Notes: generated from the sequence alone by a model not told the origin. Shown: positions 11,005 to 22,125, numbered from the stretch's first letter. The stretch is DNA of 64,000 nucleotides from Acanthosepion esculentum (GCA_964036315.1 OZ038482.1:10216198-10280197); one strand, 5' to 3'. Translations and numbers: made by a program.

Positions 11005-11436
11005 TACATACATATAGGGGTATAATCTCCAACTGATGCCAAATTGGTTGAATTTTGATCCCGGCTTAAGCAATCAGTTTAGCCACACTGATGAGCTGTG
11101 ATACTGTGAAACAGGCTTGTATGTGGATTATTATTTATTCTCTCATTTGCTGATTGAGCACTCTGGAGAAAGGGCAGTTTTAAAAAAATAGTGGCTGCTC
11201 TTGCTATTAATGTTTCGCTCTTCAATTATGAATTGAGCACTCTTGGCTAGTGGTGTTTGTATACATCTCAGATATAATACGTTAAAAATTTCCCTTTCTC
11301 AGCCATGTACCAATATCTTAGGGGTATAATCTCTGACTGATGCCAAATCGGTTGAGTTTTGATCACGGCTCGAAGCAATCGAATGTCTAGCCACACTAAT
11401 GAGTGATACAGTAAAACAGGCTTGTATGTGGATGAC

Positions 11437-11440
<4 letters not shown>
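11005..11440 (+). mobile_element. SINE family S6, two tandem copies
   Basis: Two copies start at about 11008 and 11322 with 'ggggtataatctc', then 'gatgccaaat', a tRNA-like 'ggttgagttttgatca' (box B-like), then 'tagccacac' and 'aaacaggcttgtatgtgga'. The inverted relative at 54535-54790 keeps a clearer tRNA-like head. The second copy runs directly into (TA)n. Confidence 0.6.

Positions 11441-11480
<40 letters not shown>
11436..11480. repeat. (TA)n microsatellite
   Basis: Nearly pure TA between SINE S6 and palindromic element P1. Confidence 0.95.
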
Positions 11481-11484
<4 letters not shown>

Positions 11485-11688
11485 TGAGCATTGAAGTCAA
11501 CACTTAGAGGCGACAGGCTGTTTCATGCTAGACGCAATGATCAGGCCTGACGATTGCGTCTAGCATGAAACAGCCTGTCGCCTCTAAGTGTTGACTTCAA
11601 TGTTCACTTTTATATTTACACACACTCTATCTCTGATATTGAGCACTTTATCCCATAAATATAGCACACTTTAAGACTATATTTCTTC

Positions 11689-11690
<2 letters not shown>
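11481..11690 (+). mobile_element. palindromic element P1, most complete copy
   Basis: Positions 11481-11610 form a near-perfect 130-bp palindrome. Arms of 58 bp (11481-11538, 11553-11610) differ at one position. The centre TCAGGCCTGA (11541-11550) is itself palindromic. After the hairpin comes a conserved 80-bp tail with 'ctctatctctgatattgagc' and 'actatatttcttcat', then (TA)n. The unit recurs at 17792, 49957, 50406, 51421, 52322, 52787 and 55446. No frame; a foldback/MITE-like unit. Confidence 0.88.

Positions 11691-11765
<75 letters not shown>
11691..11765. repeat. (TA)n microsatellite
   Basis: About 75 bp of TA with one 'tac' step, adjoining the P1 tail. Confidence 0.95.
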
Positions 11766-11767
<2 letters not shown>

Positions 11768-11853
11768 CAAGTTTAGGATTGGTATATACGGAGTGAATTC
11801 CAATAACCAACAATTACTATTCTTTAAAGAGTGCTCAATACAGAGTAGAGCAG
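11766..11853 (+). repeat. P1-associated unit 'gtgctcaatacagagtagagc'
   Basis: 'taggattggtatata' followed by 'aattccaataacca' and 'agagtgctcaatacagag' recurs in the same order after P1 and (TA)n at 52458-52562. The two sites therefore share a composite P1-(TA)n-unit structure. Confidence 0.75.
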
Positions 11854-12189
11854 ATATAATTATTTATTTGAATATTACAACATAAATATGTTATAAAATC
11901 ACGACAAAAATAGCCATTTTGTTTCAACACTTCTGGTGTCTTGTCAAGTGATGGGTATTCATATATGATTAGATATTTGTGTATATATGGATGTATGTTT
12001 GTGTGTCGTTGTATGTGTATTTGTATGTATGCTTTAGTATCTTGGAGTGTATCATAGATACAAACTAAAATCTACTTTTGTTGATAAGGAACCTTTAATT
12101 GCTTATAGACCGTTGTTCTTTTTTTAAATTATGATAAACTTTTAATATATTTTATCATAATATTGTTGGAATATTATTAGAATATAAGT

Positions 12190-12860
12190 TGGTCTATGTA
12201 TACTTATTCCTTTCCCTATTTTGTGTATGTGTCTACATGTTTATGTATATATGTATATGTGTTTGTATATGTATGTGTGTATGTGTATATATGTATATAT
12301 GTATGTATGTATGTACGTATATATATATGTATGTATGTGTATATGTATATATGTATGTATGTATATATGTATGTGTATGTATATGTGTATGTATGTGTGT
12401 GGGTATATGTGTATATATATGTATGTGTGTATATATATGTGTAGTTGTGTATGTATGTATGTATATATATGTACAAGCTGATGCGTATATGCATTTTTAT
12501 ATTTATATCGTTTTAATTTACGTTTGTTTGATTTTTCATGTATATACATGTATTTGTAAATGTCTGTGTATATATTTAGTTTATATGCATATATGTATGC
12601 GTGCGTATGTATGTACTTCTAGATGTGTATGTGTATGTGTATGTATGTATGTATTTGTATATAGTTGCATCTTTATGTATATATTTCTTTACTTGCTTTA
12701 TTTACTTTTCTGCGTTGACGTATGGGTCGATATATTTATATGTGCTTATCTATATGTATGTTTATGTGCCTATGTCTGTATATGCGTACCTATTATGCGT
12801 ATATATGTATATGCGGATGCATGTGTTGATTTGTATGTGTATGTGTGAATGTATAATTAT
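12190..12860 (+). repeat. TATG/TG-rich degenerate microsatellite
   Basis: Several hundred bases built from 'tatg', 'tgtg' and 'tata' steps. Stops are rare on both strands because of the composition, which creates a 219-codon frame of Tyr/Val/Cys/Met. That frame is a low-complexity translation, not a protein. Confidence 0.92.
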
Positions 12861-13625
12861 ATATGGAGGTGGTTATTTACTTTTGTCTGTAATGTGTCGA
12901 AAACTATATGATTTGAAAATGTATATATATATATATTTATTTGTTTAAATTTTTTCTATATATATTTGACCGGATTAGTTATTTTTCAAGTTAAAATTCG
13001 TTTAATAACATATTAAGCCACGAATATTTTCACTTTTAGCTATGACATCTGACTGTCTAGATCATAATGGATGTAGATGTATGTGCCTGTGTGTATTGAT
13101 GTCTATGTGTAAGGAAAGTGCATGTGCGTACGTGTGGTGTAGATATTTTGTATGTGTGTGTATATATCTAAATACGTCTGAGCGCTTAACCTGCGCATGT
13201 TCGAATGATTTCGCGTGAGAGGCGACTAACATGTTGAAATGAAACTAAAGTGTATACATTTATGTCTGGGATTCTGAACATCCCTTTCAACATAATTTCA
13301 ATGAAAATACAAATTAAATAGCATATATATCTTTTATTTTTATTTTTATATTTTTTCTCCTCGGTAATTCTACAATTTAAAACTTAATAGAGATTTGATT
13401 TAGATTTCTAAATAGGTAATTTTTAATTTTTTACTTTTAATTTTAATTTCAAATTTTATAAATCTTTTAATATCTATGATAACCTTGCTTAGTTGTCAAA
13501 TTTTTCGAATCATCCTATACTTGTAGTTTGATTGGTCATTCTAGCTTATGTAACAGCGTTTACTCCTAGCTAAGGATCATTAATTAATTTGAAACTTTTA
13601 AAACCATTTATTCTATATTCTATAT
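12861..13625. other. AT-rich interior, nothing recognised
   Basis: Includes a short (TA)n at 12921-12936. No motif, SINE head or LINE text seen. Confidence 0.4.
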
Positions 13626-13716
13626 CATCACTTGACAAGACACCAGAAGTGTTGAAACAAAATGGCTATTTTTGTCGTGATTTTATAACATATTTATGTT
13701 GTAATATTCAAATAAA

Positions 13717-13725
<9 letters not shown>

Positions 13726-13799
<74 letters not shown>
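13726..13799. repeat. (TA)n-(TG)n microsatellite
   Basis: TA to about 13761, then about 38 bp of TG. The TA part begins within the right inverted repeat. Confidence 0.95.
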
Positions 13800-13803
<4 letters not shown>

Positions 13804-13887
13804 GACAAAATCTTTTCTCTGATGGTTAATGACAAGTGAGAAGAGTGGTTAGAAACCATATAGGCTGAAAACGTAACATTGATCAAA

Positions 13888-15226
13888 TGGTGGAAGAACT
13901 TTTGCTGGTTAACTAGAGTTAGAGTCATAATAAAATCATCATGGAGAAAGTCAGAAGAAACCATTCCATTATCAATTCCCAAGGTTATTCATGGCAGCCC
14001 CACAAAATAATATAAGAGATAACTGCATGAAGACGGTGAACTCCATTGGTATTAATTCCTCACAGACTGGAATGTACAAAGGTGTCATTTGGCAAGAATG
14101 AAATGACGATAGTCTGAAAGTATAAGATGAGAAGCAAGCTATATGCAGCCTCAAGATCAGAAGCGTCTGGTCTCCATGTCTGCTACTGCTACAAGATAAC
14201 TGGAACCAAGAAACATTGAATATGAATTCCTTATCAGTAATAGAAAGTCTGTCTTTCTTTTTATGCACCATGTCCCTTCAGGACGTAAGCAATCATGGCT
14301 CTCCACTTCCTCCTTTCCCTTGCAGCTCTCAACAAGTTTCATCCCTCTGCCACCTCCCCCAGACCAAGTTCTGTCATCCACTTGGTTAAGCCCGCCAGGT
14401 ATGTCATGCGTTGCTTTCTCTTGTCTTTCTTTTCCTCTATTCGACCTGTGAGTATCAGATTCTCCAGACCCTCCTTTGTCATTAAATGTTTCTGAAATTT
14501 CAGCTGCCTCTTCCTGATGTTAAGTAAAAGCTTCCTCCTTGTTTGCATTCTCTCCAAAATCTCATTGTTGCTCACATGTTCGGTCCATGGCATCCTTAGC
14601 ATCCTTCTGTAGAACCATACCTCCACTGCCTTGAGTCTCTTCTTCATCTTTGAGGAGACTGTCCAACAGGAGGACAGAAGTCAAATAGCAGCTAGGTACT
14701 CTTGTTGCAAAAGAAATCCTCTTGTCTTGTAATACTCTGCCTAGCTTTTGGAATCAGACCTTGGCCATCCCAGTATGTCTTTGATGTTCCCAAAAAATGC
14801 TTTGCCTGAATGCTAAGCATCATTCAGATACTGTTAGCAAAAGAATGTGGTCAAGATCCTTGGAACTGACCCCTCAACCATTAAGTATCACCGAGCTGCA
14901 ATCCAGCTACTGTTTGCATCAAAAGGTTTTATAGACATGGAATGAAAGAATGCTAAATCAATGTTGCCAGGTAGAAACTATTAAGCAAGAAATGAATGAA
15001 TAAGCTAAATCTCAATATTGTAGGAGTATGCAAAACTAAGTGGGCCATTAAGGGAGATTTTGTCAGCAACAGTCACAGGGTCATATTTCCAGCTGAAGAG
15101 AAAAATGAGAGGACTAATACCATACAAAAACACGAGGAAATGTCTTCTGTGATAATGTCAACGCTTTGATAGATTTCTTCTAGTTAAACTGAAAGGGAAA
15201 CCATTTAACATATTGTATAGTTGTAT
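13888..15226 (-). repeat. inverted duplication, copy 2 (1.34 kb)
   Basis: Reverse complement of 3323-4663. Differences are scattered single bases. The match stops at 13888, where copy 1 continues into its local duplication, and at about 15226. Beyond it, sequence equivalent to an internal part of the block is repeated (15230-15350). Confidence 0.9.
14260..14650 (-). pseudogene. LINE family A reverse transcriptase C-terminus (copy in arm 2)
   Basis: The 102-codon frame 14339-14647 equals the one at 3904-4212 except for three residues (T/I, R/T, C/R). The tail 'ccatgtcccttcaggacg' lies at 14268-14285. RT catalytic motifs are absent. Confidence 0.8.
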
Positions 15227-15229
15227 AAA

Positions 15230-15350
15230 ATTCTGGTTTCCATGTCTGCTACTGCTATAAGTTAAGTGAAACCAAGAAAAAGTGAATATGAATTCCTTAT
15301 CAGTAATAGAAAGTAAATCTTCCCAAATGCTTTGGCTGAATGTTAAGCAT
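15230..15350 (-). repeat. partial extra copy of block sequence
   Basis: 'tccatgtctgctactgct' and 'tgaatatgaattccttatca' repeat the text at 14171-14240 in the same orientation. They then join directly to 'aaatgctttg.ctgaatg' text found at about 14797-14812, so an internal deletion lies between the two. Confidence 0.7.
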
Positions 15351-16330
15351 GCATTTATTAACAGAGAAATTGAAACATAATGAAATAGTATGATTGAAGG
15401 GATAGAATTGAAAAGCTAAAGACAATCCTTTTTATCTAAAGACAAACATCAGTTTGCTTTCTCTGGATGATGTATTGAGCTCAGATAGAATTTAAAAAAC
15501 ACTCACCCTATAAATATTATCAAAATACAATCACTAAGAACATTTTTTAGACATGGTTCTACATTATGATCAGGTCAAGATAAGTATTGTCATAGAATGA
15601 GAAACACTAACTCAGAAGACAGTTCGCTTCTTGATCAGTATATAGAAGGAATAGTATCACAGCTGAATGTGATAAAGAGTTTTAAAGAAGAAATGAAAAG
15701 AATCAAATATTCAAAGAACAATATGATTCCTTTGTCTCAAACTCCTAGAACAAAATATAAAGCAAAGTGCCAACATCATCTCAAAGATTAAGGAAGCCAC
15801 TGACAGCAAGCAAAAACCTGCCTCTTGAAAACCTTTCCCATGCATACTGAAGAGAAAGGCTACTTTTAAATTGGCACCATATCAGCAAGTGGCTTCCATC
15901 CAAACCACTTCGCTTCACATTATTCTGACAGGCAATATAGATATATGACATTGGCACTGCAAAAATTCATGGAGCAGCCATATTGTATGTTTGGGTCGAT
16001 ACATAGCCTCACTGTGTCTAAATTTCTTTTCTCATACACAATTGAAGCAACACATACTTATGTGTGCATGTAATGAAAAAAAAAATGATCAGTAGGTGTG
16101 TGAGTGGGAGGAAAAAAGTGTGCCAGTCATTTGATGTGAATTAATGCAAGCATAAGCAATGAAACAGAAAATGTTTACACAAATGTCGGCCATTTTAAGT
16201 GTGGGAAAATGTTTATCTAGATGTTTATAAGCATAAAAAAAATCAATTAATTTGCAGATAAGTCTTATGTAAATGTAGAAACTGGAAGAAATTCAAGAAA
16301 ATATGTCTGGTTTCATATATGCAAACACAC
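15351..16330. other. unassigned spacer
   Basis: A 64-codon frame at 15597-15791 (charged, Lys/Ser-rich) has no recognisable family. Otherwise nothing is seen. Confidence 0.35.
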
Positions 16331-16340
16331 GCACGCACAA

Positions 16341-16394
16341 TATATATATATATATGTGTGTCTGTGTGTGTGTGTGTGTGTGTGCGTGTGTGTC

Positions 16395-16436
<42 letters not shown>
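16341..16436. repeat. (TA)n/(TG)n compound microsatellite
   Basis: TA, then TG with a few 'tc' steps, then TA again. Confidence 0.95.
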
Positions 16437-16437
<1 letters not shown>

Positions 16438-16619
16438 AGATATTGAATTCTCCTGCTGTTTTCAACATATGAGGGTCAAGTAGCTCAGTTTTGCAAAACC
16501 AACAGGCGGACTACCCACACATGATTTGATTCTAGGGGTGAAAACCAACCACACTTTTTGAAAGAGACAAATACAGAGAATTGATTTACAGTATGCCACA
16601 AGGTCCCCAAACAACACTC

Positions 16620-16841
16620 TGCAGAGTTTAAATTCAGAGTTGTTATTCTCCTAGACTGGTTGCCACCCAAGGCTATAGGACCCAGTCTGTCCTGCTATTT
16701 ACCCATAGCTGTGGGCAGAAGAGATAGATTTATACCTTTCCTAACAGTATCAGCACATAAGTGAATGTAATGAACTCAACTGGAATTCAAACTCGGCTTT
16801 CTGATTCCTCATTCCGAGTTGTAATACATTACTCCATTGTG

Positions 16842-16842
<1 letters not shown>
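16620..16842 (-). mobile_element. tRNA-derived SINE family S1
   Basis: On the minus strand the head reads 'gagtaatgtattacaactcgg' (box A region, degraded) and 'gagtttgaattccagttgag' (box B region). The body follows with 'aggtataaatc', 'tatgggtaaatagca', 'ggcaaccagtctaggag' and 'ctgaatttaaa'. Copies are at 26163-26430, 38960-39125 and 46420-46630. The layout (tRNA head, conserved body) is that of cephalopod-type SINEs. (TA)n adjoins the head. Confidence 0.75.

Positions 16843-16905
<63 letters not shown>
16843..16905. repeat. (TA)n microsatellite
   Basis: About 63 bp of pure TA directly beside the SINE S1 head. Confidence 0.95.
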
Positions 16906-16908
<3 letters not shown>

Positions 16909-16909
16909 G

Positions 16910-17640
16910 ATAATAAGAAGATGGAGACTTTAATTATCCATTTCATTTATAATTTTTTATTTCATGAACACCAAAATGTTCATCTCATCAGAATGAAAAC
17001 CTGGTTCATGAATGGAGAAAGTACACTGGACAGACGCTTTAGATTGGTCGTGGGGAGGGAAAGTGACAGAGAGGGGTTTGCATAAAAATAGGGCTAAGAG
17101 ATTAGTGGTTAGTAGTAGTCGGTTTCCTCCACCAAGAATTTACTCTACACTTTTTGGATTTTAATATTGGTTTCTATTTTACTTTGGCCGATACCGTTTG
17201 TTGTTTTCATGCAAGATAAATCAGGTTAATTCAAATTAATTTAATTAAATAGATCTTAATCTAAATAAAATCCGGTGTTAATATGGTAAAGTCTACATTG
17301 AGCCCCTGCTAGTTTTATATCCGCCTTGGAATTATCCCTTCCAGTCATAAACTGGTAAAACATATATATATATATATATTCAACATTTGAGACATGCGCA
17401 CATACATATATGCACATGCATATGAAAATGCACGCACACTCATATACACATGCAAAAAAAGAAAAAAAAACAAATGAACACCAATAAATAGCACATAAAT
17501 TATTTTTTTAACTTAATATCAGTCAGTTGCTGAAATCTCCTGATGAGTGGACCAAATGATTACAGAAAAGGTTCATCCATAAAACTTGAGTTGAGATGTT
17601 GAATATAATATCAATCAACTAATTGACATATTTTATATTT
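16910..17640. other. unassigned AT-rich spacer
   Basis: A short (TA)n lies at 17358-17380 and an A-rich run near 17455-17470. No family recognised. Confidence 0.35.
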
Positions 17641-17684
17641 GTAATAATCTTATAAATATATATCAATATATATCTATATCTGTC

Positions 17685-17943
<259 letters not shown>

Positions 17944-17974
<31 letters not shown>
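17944..17974. repeat. (TA)n microsatellite
   Basis: About 31 bp of TA after the P1 tail. Confidence 0.9.
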
Positions 17975-17976
<2 letters not shown>

Positions 17977-18645
17977 TAATTATTTAAAAAAAAATCACAA
18001 CACAGAAATTAAATGCCAAAAATTAACTTTAAAAGTTAAATTTAAAATTCGTAGTCCGGTTTAATTCTCAAGCGATGTTATGAATAACTTACGAAAAAAT
18101 TGATTTACTCTATTTGTAAGTTAACTTTGCATTGTTAAGAGAATTCAAATTTTTTTATTAAGGAGTTGTTGGCTACAACACAAACTTGACTTGCACTGCC
18201 TATTGTACGTTCAGTTTCATTTTCTACAATACTTTGTTATAACTGTTTCATATGTCGTAGTATTTTAAGTGTTTGGTATTTATTAATTCCACATTTGAAC
18301 TTTTATGAAGGATTCAACTAGGTGCCATCAATGCTTTCATTCCAATTCCAGATCATAGTTGCTGTTTTTGGAAAAGTTTATCTTGAGTCCTATTTGTTGG
18401 AACACTTGGTAGAGAATGTTAAAACTTTTCTGTTCAAGATCATACTTATCCCAACTATGAATACCTATGGCAGAGCCCACCCCTCATCACAATAGATGCA
18501 ATCACCTACTAATCAATCACAGTACATTGACCTCAGGAAGGAAATGTGTTGCCTTCTATTATGAGATTTATTTGGGATGTGATATAGAATGCTTAAATGG
18601 TTAGTGCCTATCTCATCACAACTGTGTTTGTAAATGCCCAGGGCA
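17975..18645. other. unassigned spacer
   Basis: No motif seen. Confidence 0.35.
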
Positions 18646-18649
18646 TAGT

Positions 18650-19460
18650 CTCAGAAAAGATTAAATAGAGTGGGATCCTCATTTCTTTCTTGCTGTATTC
18701 CTGATGAGATCTGATATATTTCCATATTGGAGTCCTCACTAGACACGTAAGATTCTGTAGATCTATACAATTCCTCTATGAGATTGATGCATTCAGTGCA
18801 TTTGGAGCATGGAAGGCAGTTTCTAATGAATGAGAAGAGGAAGTCTCTATTGGTCATATGCTGCTGTAAGGTTGAAAAAACAGTTATACAGTTTTCTATT
18901 AGAGAGGTAAACAATTTCTTAGAGTTGTTTGATGACATATATGTCATCACTGCCTCCTTTATCAGAATGAAAAGCAAACTGTGTTGTAAGGAGTTGGCAT
19001 TCATAAAACGATGAGAGCATAGTTATTATAATGTTCATTAATACTTTCACCATAATGGATCCGTGTGTGTGAGGGTTTTGATGGCTTCCTTTCTGTTTCC
19101 ATAATGCCTTAATCCATGATAAATCACCGGTTTTGGGTGATGCCTTTTTGATTTCAGCCATCTTTCATTAAATAAAGAAACTTGTTATTGAATTCAGGGA
19201 GAAAGTAAGTTATTTTCAAAAGTTCAGCCTCAATGTTGGGTGATGCTTTATTATTCCTTAGTTTTTTTAATAACTTTCTTAATTTCCTCATCACTAGGTT
19301 CCTTATTGTTTATGTTTGGAGACAGAATTTGTAATGATTGGATTGGTATATGTTCTATTTTTGTGGGCATATTAAGTTTAGTGTGGTCAGGTTTGAAATG
19401 TGATTCAAAGTGTTTTTTGAGACCAGGACATTTTTTCTGTAGTTTTGATAGATAGATATG
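18650..19460 (-). pseudogene. non-LTR retrotransposon reverse transcriptase remnant (family C)
   Basis: Minus-strand pieces appear in the order of an RT domain. First is 'SDEEIKKVIKKTKE' near 19255 (the usual start of the RT block). Then 'QLLTTQFAFHSDKGGSDDIYVIKQL' (cf. the QFGFR.G..T.D motif) spans about 18919-18995. Then 'NRDFLFSFIRNCLP' with the surrounding motif A region, and 'SSGIQQERNEDPTLFNL' (motif B, normally SG.RQG...SP.LF.L) near 18655-18700. Frameshifts separate the frames 19251-19613, 18919-19161 and 18651-19004. The motif A aspartate context is lost and the YxDD motif lies beyond the break. Dead copy; clade not assigned. Confidence 0.7.
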
Positions 19461-19498
19461 AACAGACTGAGATAGATACATGTATAGATATGAACAGA

Positions 19499-19500
<2 letters not shown>

Positions 19501-19559
<59 letters not shown>

Positions 19560-19561
19560 AA

Positions 19562-19596
<35 letters not shown>

Positions 19597-19597
19597 T
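19501..19597. repeat. (TA)n-(GA)n microsatellite
   Basis: About 54 bp of TA, a 'tgtata' step, more TA, then GA. Confidence 0.95.
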
Positions 19598-19677
19598 AGT
19601 TTATTGTGGTCATGGTTGATTCAATGTGTTTTTTGAGACCAGGACATTTTTTTCTGTGGTTTTGATATGAACAGACT

Positions 19678-19718
19678 GAGATAGATAGATAGATAGATAG
19701 ATAGATATGGGCTGACTG

Positions 19719-19762
<44 letters not shown>

Positions 19763-19779
19763 GGATAGATAGATAGATT
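19678..19779 (+). repeat. (GATA)n microsatellite
   Basis: Two GATA tracts separated by 'tgggctgactga'. The flanking text 'gaacagactgagatagata' is itself duplicated at 19459-19502 and 19670-19682. Confidence 0.95.
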
Positions 19780-19789
19780 ATATATTGGC

Positions 19790-20235
19790 AACTCAGCTTC
19801 TTCTGACTAAACTTGGATTATCACAAAAGGAAATGAGGAAACATATTAAGATTATCCAAAATCGTGCAGAAGCCACATCTCCATTGATCTAGACTCCCCA
19901 CACTGTGAGGTAAAAACAAATAGCCTTGTGGTATCAAGAGTTACAGCTGAGCTGAACTGCTCTGGGGTAGGGAGAATGGTTCTGCAGCCCCCAAAACGAT
20001 ATCTGACCTCAGGGTCATCTTCTGATAAAAGTATAGTTGAAGTCACTACAGATGTTTCACAGCAGTAATTGAATAAATTTTCATTTGCTTCTTTTTCCAT
20101 ATATTTATAGGTGCATTTTTAAAAGAAGACATCTCATCTCAACATCTCTGTATACAAAATATTTTAAAATATTTATATAATTATACAAATTAATGTTTAA
20201 TAAAACACATTTATGCATTATGTGTTCATATATAC
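19790..20235. other. unassigned spacer
   Basis: The 82-codon frame 19852-20100 on the minus strand has no recognisable family. Nothing else seen. Confidence 0.35.
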
Positions 20236-20237
20236 AT

Positions 20238-20253
20238 TGTATATATATATGTA

Positions 20254-20319
<66 letters not shown>
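20238..20319. repeat. (TA)n microsatellite
   Basis: TA with one 'gtatga' interruption, about 65 bp pure at the end. Confidence 0.95.
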
Positions 20320-20321
<2 letters not shown>

Positions 20322-20399
20322 TGCAGGTATGCAGAAAAATAGGAAAGAACATGTTAGGTAAATAATCCGGTGTTCCTTAGTATTTTGCTTTTATTTTCA

Positions 20400-20690
20400 A
20401 AAAGACAGTGCTCCATACAGAAGTAGAGCTTATATTATAATATTTTTTGTTTTAAAAATAGGATTCCTTCGCTACATAAGAGTTCTCATGTTTCAAAAGC
20501 GAGAATTTAGGAATAAGCTTCCCAAATTCTTGCTTGACGAGGAAGCGTGACCAGACACCTTAACTCAATTAAATTTCAAAAATTATGTTAGGGGTCTCGG
20601 CTCTCGCTTTTGAAACATGAGAACTCTTATGTAGCGAAGGAATCATATTTTTAAAACAAAAAATATTATAATATGTATGAATATATATAT
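20400..20690. mobile_element. hairpin element P4 (72-bp arms)
   Basis: Arms 20432-20503 and 20603-20674 are inverted copies with 71 of 72 positions matching and a 99-bp loop. The left flank has 'cagtgctccatacagaagtagagc', resembling the P1-associated unit 'gtgctcaatacagagtagagc'. (TA)n lies upstream and 'atatatatat' downstream. No coding capacity. Confidence 0.88.
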
Positions 20691-21045
20691 ATATGTGCAT
20701 GTGATGCACACAAACACATCACTGTCTAAAACTGTGTGCATACATAAATACATTTCAATATATGTTTACAGTATTTTTAGTTTGAACTCTAAAAGTTCAT
20801 TTTTTAAAATTATGTGTGAAATTTTATTTCTATTCTTTTGGACTTCATTGAACTAAAGCGATGTTTACATTGATGTGTTTTGTACACATGATGGAAAGGA
20901 AATGCAGAAATTTTTAATACAAATTTTTTAATAATTTTTTTTAAATATGTGTTTTGGTGTCTAACCAATTTCATTTAGTTTTTTTTCTTCATGTTTTTAT
21001 CACTTGTTATTAAATATCCCACACTGTAACCATAGAAGATCTACC
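20691..21045. other. unassigned AT-rich spacer
   Basis: T-rich runs only. Confidence 0.35.
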
Positions 21046-21049
21046 AAGA

Positions 21050-21400
21050 AAGGTAAAATAGTTACATTATTCGGACTATTGTCCTCATCTTTCTCACCAT
21101 ATTTATTACAACATTTCGGCCGTTGTACGTTCTGGCCTTCTTCAGGTGGTTGGAATGTCAAACTGAACCCTTTATTTCACTCACTGGGGTAGACTGTTCT
21201 AGTTCCACGTGCTATGTTTAATGGATGTCAATTGTTGTCAGTTGTCAGTTATCTGATGTTAATTCCCCTCTCCAAGTTCTCCATTGCCGTAACCGGGTAT
21301 TGAACTCACACTCTTTGGGTCCTGTCACTGGATCTAACTAACACCTATATCCACTGTGCCATGTGTCCTCAAGGATAAAGGCTTTAGTTAGATCCAGTTA
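21050..21400 (-). mobile_element. SINE family S2 with tRNA-like head
   Basis: On the minus strand the head reads 'ggacacatggcacagtggat' (box A-like) and 'gagttcaatacccggttacgg' (box B-like), about 40 bases apart. The S2 body follows, ending 'gatgaggacaatagtccga' near 21070. A short tail-like piece recurs on the plus strand at 21413-21440 ('aaagatgaggacaatagtc'). Confidence 0.75.
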
Positions 21401-21605
21401 CAGAAAAGCGACAAAGATGAGGACAATAGTCTGAATAATGTAAATAGTGTACATAATACCTCATCTCAGAAATATAGACAGATACTAAAAGGTGAAATGT
21501 TATAAGAAACAAGACAAATTTACTATGGCTGATTTAGTGATTAAAGCACTTTTTAACATTTTGTCTTAGTAAATTGCTTTCTCTTTTAATTAAAATAGCA
21601 TTTTT

Positions 21606-21800
21606 TTAGTCAAAAGTATAGTCATTCTCATTATGGTGAGAAACTGATGCACTGAGTGTGTTGTTTTGTAAAAAAAACCTTTTGTGTTTATATAATCTTT
21701 TATTTAAATTCCTCAAGGTTTCTCCTATGTATTTTTTGTGACAATTATTACAGGTGATAGTGTAAATTCTACTTTCAAGTTTTAGCATATTATTTTATTT
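21606..21800 (-). pseudogene. Penelope-like element GIY-YIG endonuclease remnant
   Basis: The 60-codon frame 21606-21788 reads RIYTITCNNCHKKYIGETLR, then NKRLYKHKR, then SHHNENDYTFD. This is the GIY-YIG nuclease domain of Penelope-like retroelements: the (G)IY...YIG pair, the CxxC insertion typical of these elements, the downstream Arg and the His of the helix. The first Gly is Arg here. No RT domain precedes it in frame. A second start of the same domain lies head-to-head at 21885-21965. Confidence 0.75.
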
Positions 21801-21884
21801 TTTCTAAGCTTAGGATCAAATTTATTACAACTATTTCTAAAACAATAAAAGACTTAATTAATACAAAGTGAATTAATGAGAAGC

Positions 21885-21965
21885 TAAAACCTGAAAGAAG
21901 AATTTACTCTGTCACCCGTAATAATTGCCACAAAGAATACATATGTAATCGCATTAAAGTAAATA
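21885..21965 (+). pseudogene. second GIY-YIG fragment, opposite strand
   Basis: Plus-strand text encodes RIYSVTRNNCHKEYI, matching the first 15 residues of the minus-strand domain at 21606-21788. The two starts face away from each other about 100 bp apart. The fragment ends after about 25 codons. Confidence 0.65.
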
Positions 21966-22084
21966 TCACTTTAGTCCGCTGACGTCCTAAAGGATAAAAG
22001 GCATCACACAAAACAATTTTTCCACTTTCTCATAGATTTTCATAAAAATATTCTTGATATATAAAAAATATATATTGTTTTCCC

Positions 22085-22087
<3 letters not shown>

Positions 22088-22125
<38 letters not shown>
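22088..22125. repeat. (TA)n microsatellite
   Basis: About 38 bp of TA. Confidence 0.9.

Larger units (their letters stand above)
11854..13725. mobile_element. 1.87-kb structure with perfect 100-bp terminal inverted repeats
   Basis: Positions 11854-11953 and 13626-13725 are exact inverted copies over 100 bp; both arms contain 'acaaaatggctatttttgtc' or its complement. The outer edge on the right is (TA)n and on the left follows the P1-associated unit. The 1.67-kb interior is a TATG-rich tract plus AT-rich DNA with no transposase motif. It may be a non-autonomous TIR transposon, or two oppositely oriented copies of a shorter repeat. Confidence 0.75.

Noticed and set aside
12189..12848. 219-codon open frame, the longest in the window
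   Set aside because: It is a translation of a TATG/TG-rich repeat (Tyr, Val, Cys, Met). Equally long frames exist on the other strand and in other phases.
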